From Nocardia cerradoensis NBRC 101014 (GTDB lineage Bacteria; Actinomycetota; Actinomycetes; Mycobacteriales; Mycobacteriaceae), in the NCBI RefSeq assembly GCF_000308535.1, contig NZ_BAFW01000146.1:100389-164388 (forward strand): a DNA stretch of 64,000 nt, read 5' to 3'. The notes below the pieces were generated by a model. That model was not told the DNA's origin. It made no database searches and was given only the letters and a program-made list of their open reading frames with translations. Position numbers and translations under genes: made by a program. Shown in pieces: positions 25,409 to 34,026 of the stretch (within the stretch, counting starts at the first letter, position 1; every line of letters starts with the position of its first letter).

Positions 25409-26902
25409 CTATTGCTGCGCGGCCGGCATGTGCACGGTCTTGGTCTCGAAGAACTCCTCGAGCCCTTCGACGCCGCCCTCCCGACCGATTCCGGACTGCT
25501 TGTACCCGCCGAAGGGCAGCGTGAAGTCGATGACCGAACCGTTCACACTGACCGTTCCGGTGCGAATTCGTTGCGCCAGAGCGTAACCGCGATCCAGATC
25601 CTCGGTGTAAATGGCACCCGACAGACCGTAGATCGAGTCGTTGGCGATTGCGACCGCGTCGTCCTCGTCCTCGTAGGTGATCACCGAGATCACCGGGCCG
25701 AACACTTCTTCCTGGGCAATGCGCATATCGTTGCGCACTCCATCGAGAAGCGTCGGTGCGACGAAGTATCCCTGGGTAACTCCCTCGGGTGCGCCTCCCC
25801 CGACCACGACCCGAGCCCCGTCGGCGACCGCGGAATCGATGTAGCCCTGCACCCGGTCGCGGTGGCGCGCCCCGGCGAGCGGGCCGAGGAAGTTCTGCGG
25901 CTCCCACGGGTTTCCCATCGGCAACGCCCCGTACGCCGCCGCCAGCGCACCGACCACCTCGTCGTGACGCCGGCGCGACACCAGCACCCGGGTGAGCGCG
26001 ATACAAGCCTGCCCCGACTGCATGCATCCGCCCATCGGCAACGACTGCAAGACGTGATTCAGATCCGCGTCGTCGAGCACGATCGCGGCGGACTTCCCGC
26101 CCAATTCCAATGAGACGCGGGCGATCCGGTCGCCCGCGAGCGCCGCGATCCGGCGGCCGGCCGCCGTGGAACCGGTGAACGTGATGTGGTCGACGCCCGG
26201 GTCGGTCACCAGTTTCTCGGAGACCTCACGATCCGCCACGAGCACGCTGACCACGCCCTCGGGCAGCAAGCCCTCCTCGACCAGTTCGGCGATCACGTCC
26301 GCGAACACTGAAGGCGACAGCGGTGCGTCGGGTGCGGCCTTGAGGATCACCGAGCATCCGGCGGCCAGCGCCGGGGCAACCTTGAAGGCGATCGTGCCGA
26401 TCGGCCCGTTCCACGGAATGATCGCGGCGACCACACCGGTGGGCTCGCGCAGAATCCGGGATACTCCGCCGTCGGCGCGTACTCGATCCTCGCGCTGCTC
26501 GAACCGGCGCGCCTCGGCGGCCACCGCGTGGAACAGTCCCGCGCTCATTTGCTGCGTCGGCCCGCTGACGCTGACAGGCACCCCGACCTCGAGCACGCCG
26601 ATGGTGGTCAATTCCTCGATCCGCCGTTCGAGGCGGGTGCCGATCTCGTCGATCACGTCGGCCCGCTCGGCCATGGTCTTCGCCGACCAGACGCCGGAAT
26701 CGAAACTGCGCCGGGCGGTTTCGACGGCTCGCGCGACGTCGTCGGCGGTGGCGCTGCGGATCCGGGCGGCGCGCTGCTCACTCCACGGGTCGATCAGGTC
26801 GATCCATTCGGCGCCGGCCGAGTCGACCCAGCGCCCTCCGATGAAGACCTGTTCCCGGTCGGCGACCGTCGGTGCGGCGACGGCGGTGTCGGTGGTGGTC
26901 AT
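25409..26902 (-). CDS. aldehyde dehydrogenase (NAD(P)-dependent)
   Basis: 497 residues from ATG 26902, chosen because AAGGA sits 6 nt upstream, whereas the ATG two codons earlier abuts it. Seen: IPWNGPIGTIAFKVAPALAAG, TGSTAAGRRIA, general base in LELGGKSAA, nucleophile in GQACIALTRVL, and C-terminal EEVFGPVISVITYEDEDDA and FGGYKQSGIGREGG. Oxidises an aldehyde to the acid. It is 13 nt downstream of the mycofactocin-coupled SDR, so the two probably act in sequence, alcohol to aldehyde to acid. Confidence 0.93.
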   Translation of the reverse strand: MTTTDTAVAAPTVADREQVFIGGRWVDSAGAEWIDLIDPWSEQRAARIRSATADDVARAVETARRSFDSGVWSAKTMAERADVIDEIGTRLERRIEELTTIGVLEVGVPVSVSGPTQQMSAGLFHAVAAEARRFEQREDRVRADGGVSRILREPTGVVAAIIPWNGPIGTIAFKVAPALAAGCSVILKAAPDAPLSPSVFADVIAELVEEGLLPEGVVSVLVADREVSEKLVTDPGVDHITFTGSTAAGRRIAALAGDRIARVSLELGGKSAAIVLDDADLNHVLQSLPMGGCMQSGQACIALTRVLVSRRRHDEVVGALAAAYGALPMGNPWEPQNFLGPLAGARHRDRVQGYIDSAVADGARVVVGGGAPEGVTQGYFVAPTLLDGVRNDMRIAQEEVFGPVISVITYEDEDDAVAIANDSIYGLSGAIYTEDLDRGYALAQRIRTGTVSVNGSVIDFTLPFGGYKQSGIGREGGVEGLEEFFETKTVHMPAAQQ

Positions 26903-26915
26903 CGACATTCCTTTC

Positions 26916-27740
26916 TCAGCGGTTGTTGTAGCCGGCGTCGACGGGCAGGGTGACGCCGGTGATGTATCGGGCCTCGTCGGAGGCGAGGAAGGCCAGGGCA
27001 TTGCTGACGTCGACCGCCTCGATCAGCTCGACCGGCATCGGGTTCTTGTAGGCCTCGTCGTTCATCACCTCGGGATGGGAATTCACGAAGGCGCCGTATT
27101 CGGCGTTGGCCACCATCGGCGTGTTCACACCGGTCGGATGGATCGTGTTCACCCGGATCGAGTGCTTGGCCAGCTGTTTGGAGTACAGCCGCATCAGCCC
27201 GACGACGCCGTGCTTGGCGGCTGAGTAACCCGCCTGCCCCGGAAAGGTGTTGAGTCCCATACTGGTCAGCCCGGCCGCGGAACTGGTGATCGTGATCGAG
27301 CCGCCTTTCCCGCGCTCGATCATCGGCGCGACGGCCGCCTCGAGGGTGTGCCACACCCCGGTAAGCATGGTGTCGACGGCATCGTGCCACGCCTGCGGTT
27401 CGACGCCCTGGTCGATCACCGGCATGATGCCGGCATTGGCGACGACGACGTCGACGAAGCCGAACTGTTCGACACCGGCGTCGTAGGCACGCTGGACGTC
27501 GACGCGGTTGCGGACGTCGCCGATCGAGGTGACGATCCGCCCGCCGGCCTCCTTCACCAGTCGGATGGTCTCGGCGAGATCTTCCTCGGTGGCCATCGGA
27601 TAAGACACCGAATCGATCTGCGCGCAGATGTCCATACCGACGATCGCGGCACCCTCCTGCGCCAGCCGCACCGCGTGCGAGCGACCCTGCCCACGCGCGA
27701 CACCGGTGATGAAAGCGACTTTGCCTTCGAGACGTCCCAT
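26916..27740 (-). CDS. mycofactocin-coupled SDR-family oxidoreductase
   Basis: 274 residues from ATG 27740, preceded by AGAAGGA. The N-terminus GRLEGKVAFITGVARGQGRS and following AVRLAQEGAAIVGMDICAQ are characteristic of the mycofactocin-coupled (carveol dehydrogenase-like) SDR group, which has an insertion near the cofactor site and keeps NAD tightly bound, passing electrons to mycofactocin. NAGIMP and the active-site Tyr in GYSAAKHG are present. The mycofactocin biosynthesis genes are not in this window. Coupled with an aldehyde dehydrogenase downstream, it likely oxidises an alcohol of a terpenoid or steroid-like substrate. Confidence 0.88.
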   Translation of the reverse strand: MGRLEGKVAFITGVARGQGRSHAVRLAQEGAAIVGMDICAQIDSVSYPMATEEDLAETIRLVKEAGGRIVTSIGDVRNRVDVQRAYDAGVEQFGFVDVVVANAGIMPVIDQGVEPQAWHDAVDTMLTGVWHTLEAAVAPMIERGKGGSITITSSAAGLTSMGLNTFPGQAGYSAAKHGVVGLMRLYSKQLAKHSIRVNTIHPTGVNTPMVANAEYGAFVNSHPEVMNDEAYKNPMPVELIEAVDVSNALAFLASDEARYITGVTLPVDAGYNNR

Positions 27741-27986
27741 GGAAATCCTTCTCTCACTGCATTTTCCGAATGCCGACCGGCGTCGGCGCGGGTGACTTCT
27801 CCGAGCGCCGAGATGCGCCCTCGCGTACCGACTTGCTGTGGTCACGGGTCAGTCGACTGAGGTGACCACCTGTGAATGGCGTCACATCACAGTAGCGTCG
27901 AAACCGACACACGTCAACAACGGACGCATTTTGTCATTTATATCGTCTCCCATCGACCTACCCGACTGAAACGGCATTTAACAGCA

Positions 27987-28025
27987 CTAATGCGTCGCCG
28001 GACCGACAGTCCGTCGACGCATTAG
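27987..28025 (-). terminator. nested hairpin, probable terminator of the CoA-transferase operon
   Basis: Outer arms CTAATGCGTCG (27987-27997) and CGACGCATTAG (28015-28025) are exact complements; inside, CGGAC/GTCCG (27999-28003, 28009-28013) extends the stem across one mismatch. It lies 44 nt past the CoA-transferase stop. No U-tract follows. Confidence 0.6.
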
Positions 28026-28044
28026 CGGACACTACAGTCCGATT

Positions 28045-28067
28045 TAAACCTATGATTGATAGTTTTA
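28045..28067. promoter_or_regulatory. operator H of the cluster regulon
   Basis: TAAACCT (28045-28051), 9-nt spacer ATGATTGAT, AGTTTTA (28061-28067); each arm differs from the perfect sites by one base. It is 1 nt past the CoA-transferase stop codon and about 305 nt upstream of the SDR start. Confidence 0.55.
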
Positions 28068-28068
28068 C

Positions 28069-30477
28069 TCAGGATCGAACCGCAGTCCGTTCCGGTTCAC
28101 CGGATGGCAATTGCAGCACTCCCGCGCGCACCAGCTCGTCGATCTCCTCCGGCTCCAAGTCGAGCAGCTCCGAACAGATCTCGCGCGTATGCTGCCCCGG
28201 CAGCGGTGCGGGCCGCATCGGCGGATCGGCGATCTCGGCGAAACCGGCTGCCCGTGCAGCGGCCGGCAGGCGCGCAGGGAGCAACTCGTGCTCGACAAGC
28301 GTGTAGGTCTCACGGGCTGTGAGCTGCGGGTCGGTGAGCAGCTGCGGCAGCCGCAGCATCGGCCCAGCAGGTATCCCCGCCGCCTGCAGCGTCGCTGCCG
28401 CCTGCTGCGGATCGCGCTCGCGCAGCCACGCGGCCAGTAGTGCGTCGGCCGGTTCGCGATGGCGGACCCGTTGCGCGGCAATGGCGAACCGCTCGTCGTG
28501 TATCAGCTCGCTACGCCCGACGACCTCGCACAGCCGACGCCAGTCCTCGTTGTCGCGAACGGTCACCGCACACCATTCGTCGTCCCCCGCGCAGGCGTAG
28601 ACGCCACCGGGCGCCCGGTGCGGATCCGCGTTGCCCGGCGCGGTCACCGATCCCGGATTCAGGCTCTCCGCCACGAGCTGGGTCCCGAGCTGGACGAGTG
28701 CGGTATCGGCCTGCGCCACTTGGATATCGGCGCCCCGGCCGGTCCGGGTGCGGGCGATCAGCGCGGCCAGCACCGCGCCGGCGGTGATGTGTGCGGCGAT
28801 GTGGTCCGGGTAGACGGTCTGCCCGTCGCAGAGCAGTTCCTCGTTGCCGGGGTACCGCCACAGTGCCGACACTCCGCACGACGCGCGGACCAGCGGGCCG
28901 TAGCCCAGCCGGGTGCGCCACGGCCCGGTGGCACCGAATGCGCTGGATTCCGACACGACGATGCCGGGGTTGATCTCGGCGAGACTGTCGTAGGACAGGC
29001 CCATGGCCGCGAGCGTGCCGGGCTTGAAGTTGGCCAGCACCACATCAGCGTCGGCCACCAGTCTCCGGAAGATCGCCGCGCCCTCCGGGTTACGCAGGTC
29101 CAGGCCGAGGCTGCGTTTGTTGCGATGTCCCCAGGCGACCGACGCCGCCAGTGCCGCACCACGTTTCGACTGACGCAGGCCATCCGGAAAGTTCGCGTTC
29201 TCGATTTTGATCACATCGGCGCCGTAGTCGGCGAACTGCCTGCTGAGCTCCGCGCCGAAGACGATCACGCCGAGGTCGAGGACTCGGAGTCCGGCGAGTG
29301 GGGCCGCCGACGGATCCGCGGTGCCCGCCGCTGCGGTGTGGCGGCCTCGTGGCCGCACGAGGTCGTCGTGTTCTCCGGGTTGCGGTGCGCGCGTGCGGAT
29401 TCCGGCCCGGTGCCCGTCGACGAGGACATAACCCGAAGGCGTCTTGGCCCGCACCCCCGGCACGATTTCGGTGTCGATCAGTGCGCCGGACTCCTGAAAA
29501 TGCGGGGTGGTCAACACCTCGGCGAGGGTGTGCACGCCTCCGACGGGCACGCCCCGGCGCGCGCCCTCGGCCACCAGTTCCGCCTGCGTGTGGGTAGCGA
29601 AAAGGGCACCGATCAAAGGGTGCAGAGCGCTCGCCGCGGCGAACCTGGCGGGGATGGTGTCGTATTTCGGATCAGCGAATTCGGCTGGCGCGCTGAGCCA
29701 TTCGTACATGGCGCGCCATTGGCGCTTGGCCAGCAGACAGATCCGGACGTGTCCGTCCTTGCAGGCGAAGACCGGATAGAAGTCGGCGGCGTTCGGCCTG
29801 CCGCGCGGGAAGTCCTCCGAGCGCCCGGCCGCCGCAGAGCCTTGGGTGCCGAAGCCGGGATCGAAACCGTGTACCACCGCTTCGAATGCCGACAGATCGA
29901 TGGTCTCGCCGCGACCGGTCTCGAGCCGACGCCGATAGGCCAGCAAGGTAGCCCACACCGCGTGGGCGCCCACGGTCCCCTCCACCAGTCCCGCGGGTGG
30001 CAGCAGCGGCTCGGCGCCGGGAGCGCCGGAACGCGACAGCACTCCGGACATCGCGTAGAGAACCTCCTCGGTGGCCGCCCACCCCGAGTAGGGGCCGGTG
30101 CGGCCGAAAGGGCTGATCGATGTCCACACCAGACCCTGTGCAGCAGAACGTATCTCGGCCGCGTCGATGCCGCGCTCGGCCAGGTAGCCTGGCGGCGTCG
30201 ATTCGACGACGATATCGGCATCCCGCGCCAGCGCCCGGAAGCGATCGACGCCCGCAGGCGTGGCAAGGTCGAGGGTAATGCCGAGTTTGTTGGCGTTGCG
30301 CAATGCGAACGCGATACTCGTACCGGCGGCGGTGGGCGCCTCCGAACGCGAGGACGCTCCGCCCGGAGGTTCGACGCGGATCACCTCCGCACCCAGGTCG
30401 GCCAGGTAGCGGCCGCAGGATTCCCCGAGCCCGTCGGTGAGGTCCAAGACGCGGATTCCGTCCAGGGGCAGAGTCAT
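28069..30477 (-). CDS. tandem-fused class III (CaiB/BaiF) CoA-transferase
   Basis: 802 residues, twice the usual length: two CoA-transferase domains at about 1-365 and 392-795 joined by a short charged linker. Domain 2 has GHRNKRSLGLDLRNPEG and the catalytic aspartate position D558 in YPDHIAAH; the matching position in domain 1 is E166 in LVEGTVG. Family members move CoA between carboxylates. The start overlaps the aldehyde dehydrogenase stop as ATGA, so an aldehyde-to-acid-to-CoA-thioester sequence is plausible. Last gene of the 28.1-33.9 kb operon. Confidence 0.9.
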   Translation of the reverse strand: MTLPLDGIRVLDLTDGLGESCGRYLADLGAEVIRVEPPGGASSRSEAPTAAGTSIAFALRNANKLGITLDLATPAGVDRFRALARDADIVVESTPPGYLAERGIDAAEIRSAAQGLVWTSISPFGRTGPYSGWAATEEVLYAMSGVLSRSGAPGAEPLLPPAGLVEGTVGAHAVWATLLAYRRRLETGRGETIDLSAFEAVVHGFDPGFGTQGSAAAGRSEDFPRGRPNAADFYPVFACKDGHVRICLLAKRQWRAMYEWLSAPAEFADPKYDTIPARFAAASALHPLIGALFATHTQAELVAEGARRGVPVGGVHTLAEVLTTPHFQESGALIDTEIVPGVRAKTPSGYVLVDGHRAGIRTRAPQPGEHDDLVRPRGRHTAAAGTADPSAAPLAGLRVLDLGVIVFGAELSRQFADYGADVIKIENANFPDGLRQSKRGAALAASVAWGHRNKRSLGLDLRNPEGAAIFRRLVADADVVLANFKPGTLAAMGLSYDSLAEINPGIVVSESSAFGATGPWRTRLGYGPLVRASCGVSALWRYPGNEELLCDGQTVYPDHIAAHITAGAVLAALIARTRTGRGADIQVAQADTALVQLGTQLVAESLNPGSVTAPGNADPHRAPGGVYACAGDDEWCAVTVRDNEDWRRLCEVVGRSELIHDERFAIAAQRVRHREPADALLAAWLRERDPQQAAATLQAAGIPAGPMLRLPQLLTDPQLTARETYTLVEHELLPARLPAAARAAGFAEIADPPMRPAPLPGQHTREICSELLDLEPEEIDELVRAGVLQLPSGEPERTAVRS

Positions 30478-31943
30478 CGCCGGCTCCGTTCGGTCGATGC
30501 CGAGGTGCCGAAATACACCGACTTGGTACGCAGATACGGCGCGAGCCCCTCCGGCCCCAGCTCGCGTCCCAGGCCGGAGGACTTCACTCCACCGAACGGG
30601 GCGCCCAGATCCAGCAGATAGTGATTGACGCCGAACGTCCCGCTCTCGATCCGGTCGGCGATCGCCAGACCACGTTCCTCGTCGGTGGTCCAGACCGTGC
30701 CGCCGAGTCCGTAGGCGGAGTCGTTGGCGAGGGCGATCGCGTCCTGCTCGGTGTCGAACGGAGTGATGGTCAGGACCGGACCGAAGATCTCCTCCTGGGC
30801 GATGCGCGCGTTGTTGTCGACGCCGTCGAACACCGTCGGCTCGACGTACCAGCCCACCGGCTGGTCGTCGGGAGTGCCGCCGCCGGTGGTGATCCGGTAG
30901 CCGTCCGCGCGCCCGGATTCGATGTAGCCGAGTACCCGGTCACGTTGTGCGGCGCTGACGAGTGGTCCGATCTGGGTGGTTTTGTCCAGCGGGTCACCGA
31001 TGCGCAGCGCACGCACGGTTTCGGTGACCGCCTCGACCACTTCGGTGTAGCGCGAGCGCGGCGCCAGGATGCGTGTGCTGGCGTGGCAGGTCTGGCCGTT
31101 GTTCACCAGCGACACCTCGAGCAGTTTCGCCGCGAATTCCGTCAGGTCGGCATCGGCGGTCACGATCGCCGCGGATTTTCCGCCGAGTTCGAGTGTCACC
31201 GGGCGTAGCAGCCGCCCGCATGCCTCCCCGATGGCCCGGCCGGCGGGTGTGGATCCGGTGAAGGCGACCTTGTCCACGCCCGGGTGTTCGACCAGATACG
31301 CTCCCGCCTCCCGGTCCGCGGGCACGATGTTCACCACACCGGAGGGCAAGCCCGCCTCCTCGGCCGCCTCGGCGAAGACGTAAGCGTCCAAGGCGGTTTC
31401 AGGTGCGGGCTTGAGAACGACGGTGCAGCCCGCGGCGAGTGCGGGCGCCAGTTTCATCGCGGCCAGCGACTGTGGGTAGTTCCACGGCGTGATGGCCGCG
31501 ACCACCCCGACCGGCTCGCGCCGGACCACCGTGCGGCCCCCGAAAGCACTGGGGCGCAGCTCGTCTCGTTCCATGTCGCGGATCCGGCGGGCGTAGTACT
31601 CGATCATCAGTGCCGGTGCGTAGCCGTTGACATTGATCGACGTCGCGATCGGCATGCCGTTCTCGCGGCTGGCCAGCACGGCGGTCTGCTTGGCCCGCGC
31701 TTTCAGCGCCGCCGCGAAACGGTCGAGGTGATCGGCCCGCTCGGCGCCGTCGAGGGCACGCCAAGGAGCCAGTGCACCGCGGGCCGCCGCGACCGCCGCG
31801 TCGATATCGGCCGGTGCCGCGAGCGCGGCCGTGGCGAGCACCTTCTCGGTCGCGGCCTCGATCACCTCGACCGTCGCGCCACTCGCGGGTGCAGCCCACC
31901 GGCCGTCGACGAACAGGCTGGTTCGGTCCTGATTGGTGTCCAT
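30474..31943 (-). CDS. aldehyde dehydrogenase (NAD(P)-dependent)
   Basis: 489 residues. Seen: TPWNYPQSLAAMKLAPALAAG, FTGSTPAGRAIG, LELGGKSAAIV with the general-base Glu, catalytic Cys in NNGQTCHASTRI, EEIFGPVLTITPF and FGGVKSSGLGRELG. It overlaps the fused CoA-transferase by ATGA and starts 18 nt after the Ltp-type protein gene. In a retro-aldol pathway an aldehyde dehydrogenase next to an Ltp/DUF35 pair would consume the released aldehyde; that role is inferred from position. Confidence 0.93.
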   Translation of the reverse strand: MDTNQDRTSLFVDGRWAAPASGATVEVIEAATEKVLATAALAAPADIDAAVAAARGALAPWRALDGAERADHLDRFAAALKARAKQTAVLASRENGMPIATSINVNGYAPALMIEYYARRIRDMERDELRPSAFGGRTVVRREPVGVVAAITPWNYPQSLAAMKLAPALAAGCTVVLKPAPETALDAYVFAEAAEEAGLPSGVVNIVPADREAGAYLVEHPGVDKVAFTGSTPAGRAIGEACGRLLRPVTLELGGKSAAIVTADADLTEFAAKLLEVSLVNNGQTCHASTRILAPRSRYTEVVEAVTETVRALRIGDPLDKTTQIGPLVSAAQRDRVLGYIESGRADGYRITTGGGTPDDQPVGWYVEPTVFDGVDNNARIAQEEIFGPVLTITPFDTEQDAIALANDSAYGLGGTVWTTDEERGLAIADRIESGTFGVNHYLLDLGAPFGGVKSSGLGRELGPEGLAPYLRTKSVYFGTSASTERSRR

Positions 31944-31961
31944 AGTCGGTCCTCGGGTAGG

Positions 31962-33146
31962 TCAGAGGGTGTCTTCGTGCCCGAACAGCGTCGAGCTGAC
32001 CAGCGGCGCCATCGGGCCGCCGATGAACAGCGAAAGCCGCGCACCCGGTACGGGATTGGTGGAGGTACCGCGGATCTGCCGCACCGCCTCGACCGCCAGG
32101 CCCATGCCGTTGACGAAGGAGTCGGCGATATTTCCGCCGCTGGTGTTGACCGGAAGCTTCCCGATCCCGGCGGTCAGGTTGTCGACGGTGAGGATCTCCC
32201 CGGCCGCCGGGCCCGCGGGAGCGAACCCGTGGTCGATCAGCGCGGCGACCGCGGGGCCACTGAAATTCTCGTAGACCTGTACCACGTCGACGTCGTCGTG
32301 GGTCACACCGGCGGCCGCCCACAGCCGGTCGGCGACGCCGGGACGTCCGGGACGGCCGGCGAAACCCGCACTGGTGTAGAGATCGTCGTTGTCGATGATC
32401 GCGGAGTAGCCGCCCGGCGCGCCCTGCGCTCCGGCCAGCACATAGGCAGCGTCCGGGCGCAACGCGCGAGCGCGTTCACCGGAAACCAGCACCAGGGCCA
32501 CCGCCCCGTCGCTCTCGCGTGAGCAGTCGAACAGATGGAACGGCTCGGTGATCAGTCGTGAGGAGTCGTAGGTCGCCTCGTCCAGCGGTTTGCCATATCC
32601 GGCGGCGGTGGGATTGTTCTGCGCGTGCCGATAGGCCGCCAGAACCAGCGCCCGCATCGCCTCGCGGGGCACACCGTCGTGCTCGAGCAATCGCTGGGTG
32701 CGCAGGGCGCAGACCTGGGCGGGAGAACCGACTCCGTGCGCCAGGTAGTGGGGTCCGTAGAAATATTTCGCATAACCCAGGCGGCCCGTATCCTCTTGTG
32801 CCATAGAGCGATAGACCACGACGGTCTCGGCCTGGCCGGTCGCGATCGCGACTGCGGCGTTGTTGATGGCCGCGGCGACCGTACCACCGCCACCGCCCCA
32901 CATCATGGTGGACCAGCGCACGTCGCGGACGCCGAGCGCGCCGCCGAGCGTAGCGCCGTCGTGACCGCCGCCGGCGTAGGAGACGAATCCGTCGAGTTCG
33001 TGCGGCGAAATGCCGGCGTCGGCGCACGCCGCCACGATGGCTTCCAGCGTCATCCGCAATTCGCCGTGCGGGGCCTGGCCGCGCTTGTAGTGCAGTTCCG
33101 CTGTGCCGACAACCGCGGCGGCGCCGCGCAGCGTCGTCGTGCTCAT
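31962..33146 (-). CDS. thiolase-fold lipid-transfer protein, probable Ltp2-type aldolase subunit
   Basis: 394 residues from ATG 33146. Thiolase superfamily, SCP-x/Ltp branch. The region where thiolases carry the nucleophilic Cys reads MMWGGGGGTVAAAINN with no Cys, and the usual NEAFA and GHPLGASG loops read VYENFSGPAV and VNTSGGNIADSF. Loss of the Cys, together with a DUF35 partner encoded immediately upstream (ATGA overlap), is the pattern known for Ltp2-DUF35 steroid side-chain aldolases, which cleave a beta-hydroxyacyl-CoA rather than perform thiolysis. Assigned reaction is inference; fold assignment is firm. Confidence 0.88.
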   Translation of the reverse strand: MSTTTLRGAAAVVGTAELHYKRGQAPHGELRMTLEAIVAACADAGISPHELDGFVSYAGGGHDGATLGGALGVRDVRWSTMMWGGGGGTVAAAINNAAVAIATGQAETVVVYRSMAQEDTGRLGYAKYFYGPHYLAHGVGSPAQVCALRTQRLLEHDGVPREAMRALVLAAYRHAQNNPTAAGYGKPLDEATYDSSRLITEPFHLFDCSRESDGAVALVLVSGERARALRPDAAYVLAGAQGAPGGYSAIIDNDDLYTSAGFAGRPGRPGVADRLWAAAGVTHDDVDVVQVYENFSGPAVAALIDHGFAPAGPAAGEILTVDNLTAGIGKLPVNTSGGNIADSFVNGMGLAVEAVRQIRGTSTNPVPGARLSLFIGGPMAPLVSSTLFGHEDTL

Positions 33147-33592
33147 GCTCGTACTCCTTCGATATCGACTCGACGCCACCGCAGCAGGGGCCATATCGCC
33201 CCCGGATCGAGTTCGATCCGGCCGACCACCGGATCACCGATGCGCACGGTGTCGGCGCCCTCGTCGACGAGAAGACCCAGGACCCTTCGGTTTCCGGCTC
33301 CGGGCAGTTCCACCAGGACCGTCACGTACGGCACCCGGTCGGCGAGTTCGGTGATGAAGGGGTAGTGGCTGCGAGCCCAGCTGTAGACGGTGCCGACCGG
33401 CTCGACCGGCTCCCAGCCCGGATCGAAGCTGTGACAGGAGGCGCAAATCCACTGCGGACCCCAGATCCATTCGCCACAGTGTCCGCAGCGCTGCAATCGC
33501 AATTCGCCCGCGACCAGGCCGTCCCAATAGGGTCGATCCAGTCCGTCGTCGGCAGGGCCCCACGGCAGGTCCAGTGCCGGTGTCTCGCTCAT
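33143..33592 (-). CDS. DUF35 zinc-ribbon/OB-fold protein, partner of the Ltp-type protein
   Basis: 149 residues from ATG 33592. The rubredoxin-like zinc ribbon is complete: C36 and C39 in CGHCG, C50 and C53 in CASC, followed by GTVYSWARSHYPF and an OB-fold (YVTVLVELPG, then GLLVDEGADTVRIGDPV). DUF35 proteins bind acyl-CoA and form complexes with thiolase-like partners. It overlaps the genes on both sides by 4 nt, so the three proteins are probably made in fixed ratio. Confidence 0.92.
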   Translation of the reverse strand: MSETPALDLPWGPADDGLDRPYWDGLVAGELRLQRCGHCGEWIWGPQWICASCHSFDPGWEPVEPVGTVYSWARSHYPFITELADRVPYVTVLVELPGAGNRRVLGLLVDEGADTVRIGDPVVGRIELDPGAIWPLLRWRRVDIEGVRA

Positions 33593-33903
33593 GCCGATTC
33601 TCCGGTCACGGAGAAGTTCTCCAGCCCCGCGGCCTTCCACGCCCCGTCGCGCAGCTCCCAGATCGAGCGCAAGCCGATTGTCCCCTCCGGGGTGTCGTAG
33701 ACGGTTTCACCGATCCGCTTGTCGCCGTCGGCGCGCACGTCGTGGATGCGGAAACCGCGCACTTCACCGCGCGGCACAGTCACACCGTCGAAGACCGCGG
33801 GCAGATTCTCCTGCACCATATCGGCCAGGGCAGCTTTGAAATCACCCTTGGCCACGGCGCCGACATGACGTTCGTACAGTTCCCGAAAGTCCTGATCAGG
33901 CAT
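33589..33903 (-). CDS. NTF2-like (SnoaL-type) small protein
   Basis: 104 residues. The pattern FRELYERHVGAVAKGDFKAALADM followed by strands around GFRIHDVRADGD, RIGETVYDT and IGLRSIWELRDGAWKAAG, split here only for clarity, is a cone-shaped NTF2-like fold. Such proteins serve as isomerases, dehydratases or ligand carriers. It is the first gene of the operon running down to 28069 and its stop overlaps the DUF35 start. Operator B is 49 nt upstream. Function cannot be read directly. Confidence 0.75.
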   Translation of the reverse strand: MPDQDFRELYERHVGAVAKGDFKAALADMVQENLPAVFDGVTVPRGEVRGFRIHDVRADGDKRIGETVYDTPEGTIGLRSIWELRDGAWKAAGLENFSVTGESA

Positions 33904-33951
33904 TCGAATTCTCCTCGTTCCCCTGATGTGACGCCGGGCGCCACGATGATT

Positions 33952-33974
33952 TTTACCTTAAACCTTTAGGTTTA
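33952..33974. promoter_or_regulatory. operator B of the cluster regulon
   Basis: TTTACCT (33952-33958), 9-nt spacer, AGGTTTA (33968-33974). An alternative reading is an 18-bp palindrome with arms TTAAACCT and AGGTTTAA (33958-33975). Upstream of the NTF2/DUF35/Ltp operon. Confidence 0.55.
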
Positions 33975-34026
33975 ACGGGTCAATGCGCGGCCTGCGGAAC
34001 CCGGGTTCGGATCGGCCGCCGAGAGG

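Larger units (their letters stand above)
27741..28068. other. intergenic region with hairpin and operator, AT-richer than surroundings
   Basis: 328 nt between the SDR start and the fused CoA-transferase stop, both minus strand. Holds the nested hairpin at 27987-28025 and operator H at 28045-28067. The remainder (27860-27960) is relatively AT-rich and is the likely promoter of the SDR/aldehyde dehydrogenase operon; I see no gene. Confidence 0.55.

Noticed and set aside
28459..30621. A 720-codon open frame on the plus strand opposite the fused CoA-transferase
   Set aside because: It mirrors the codon structure of the minus-strand gene, has no family motif and is typical of antisense frames in high-GC DNA.
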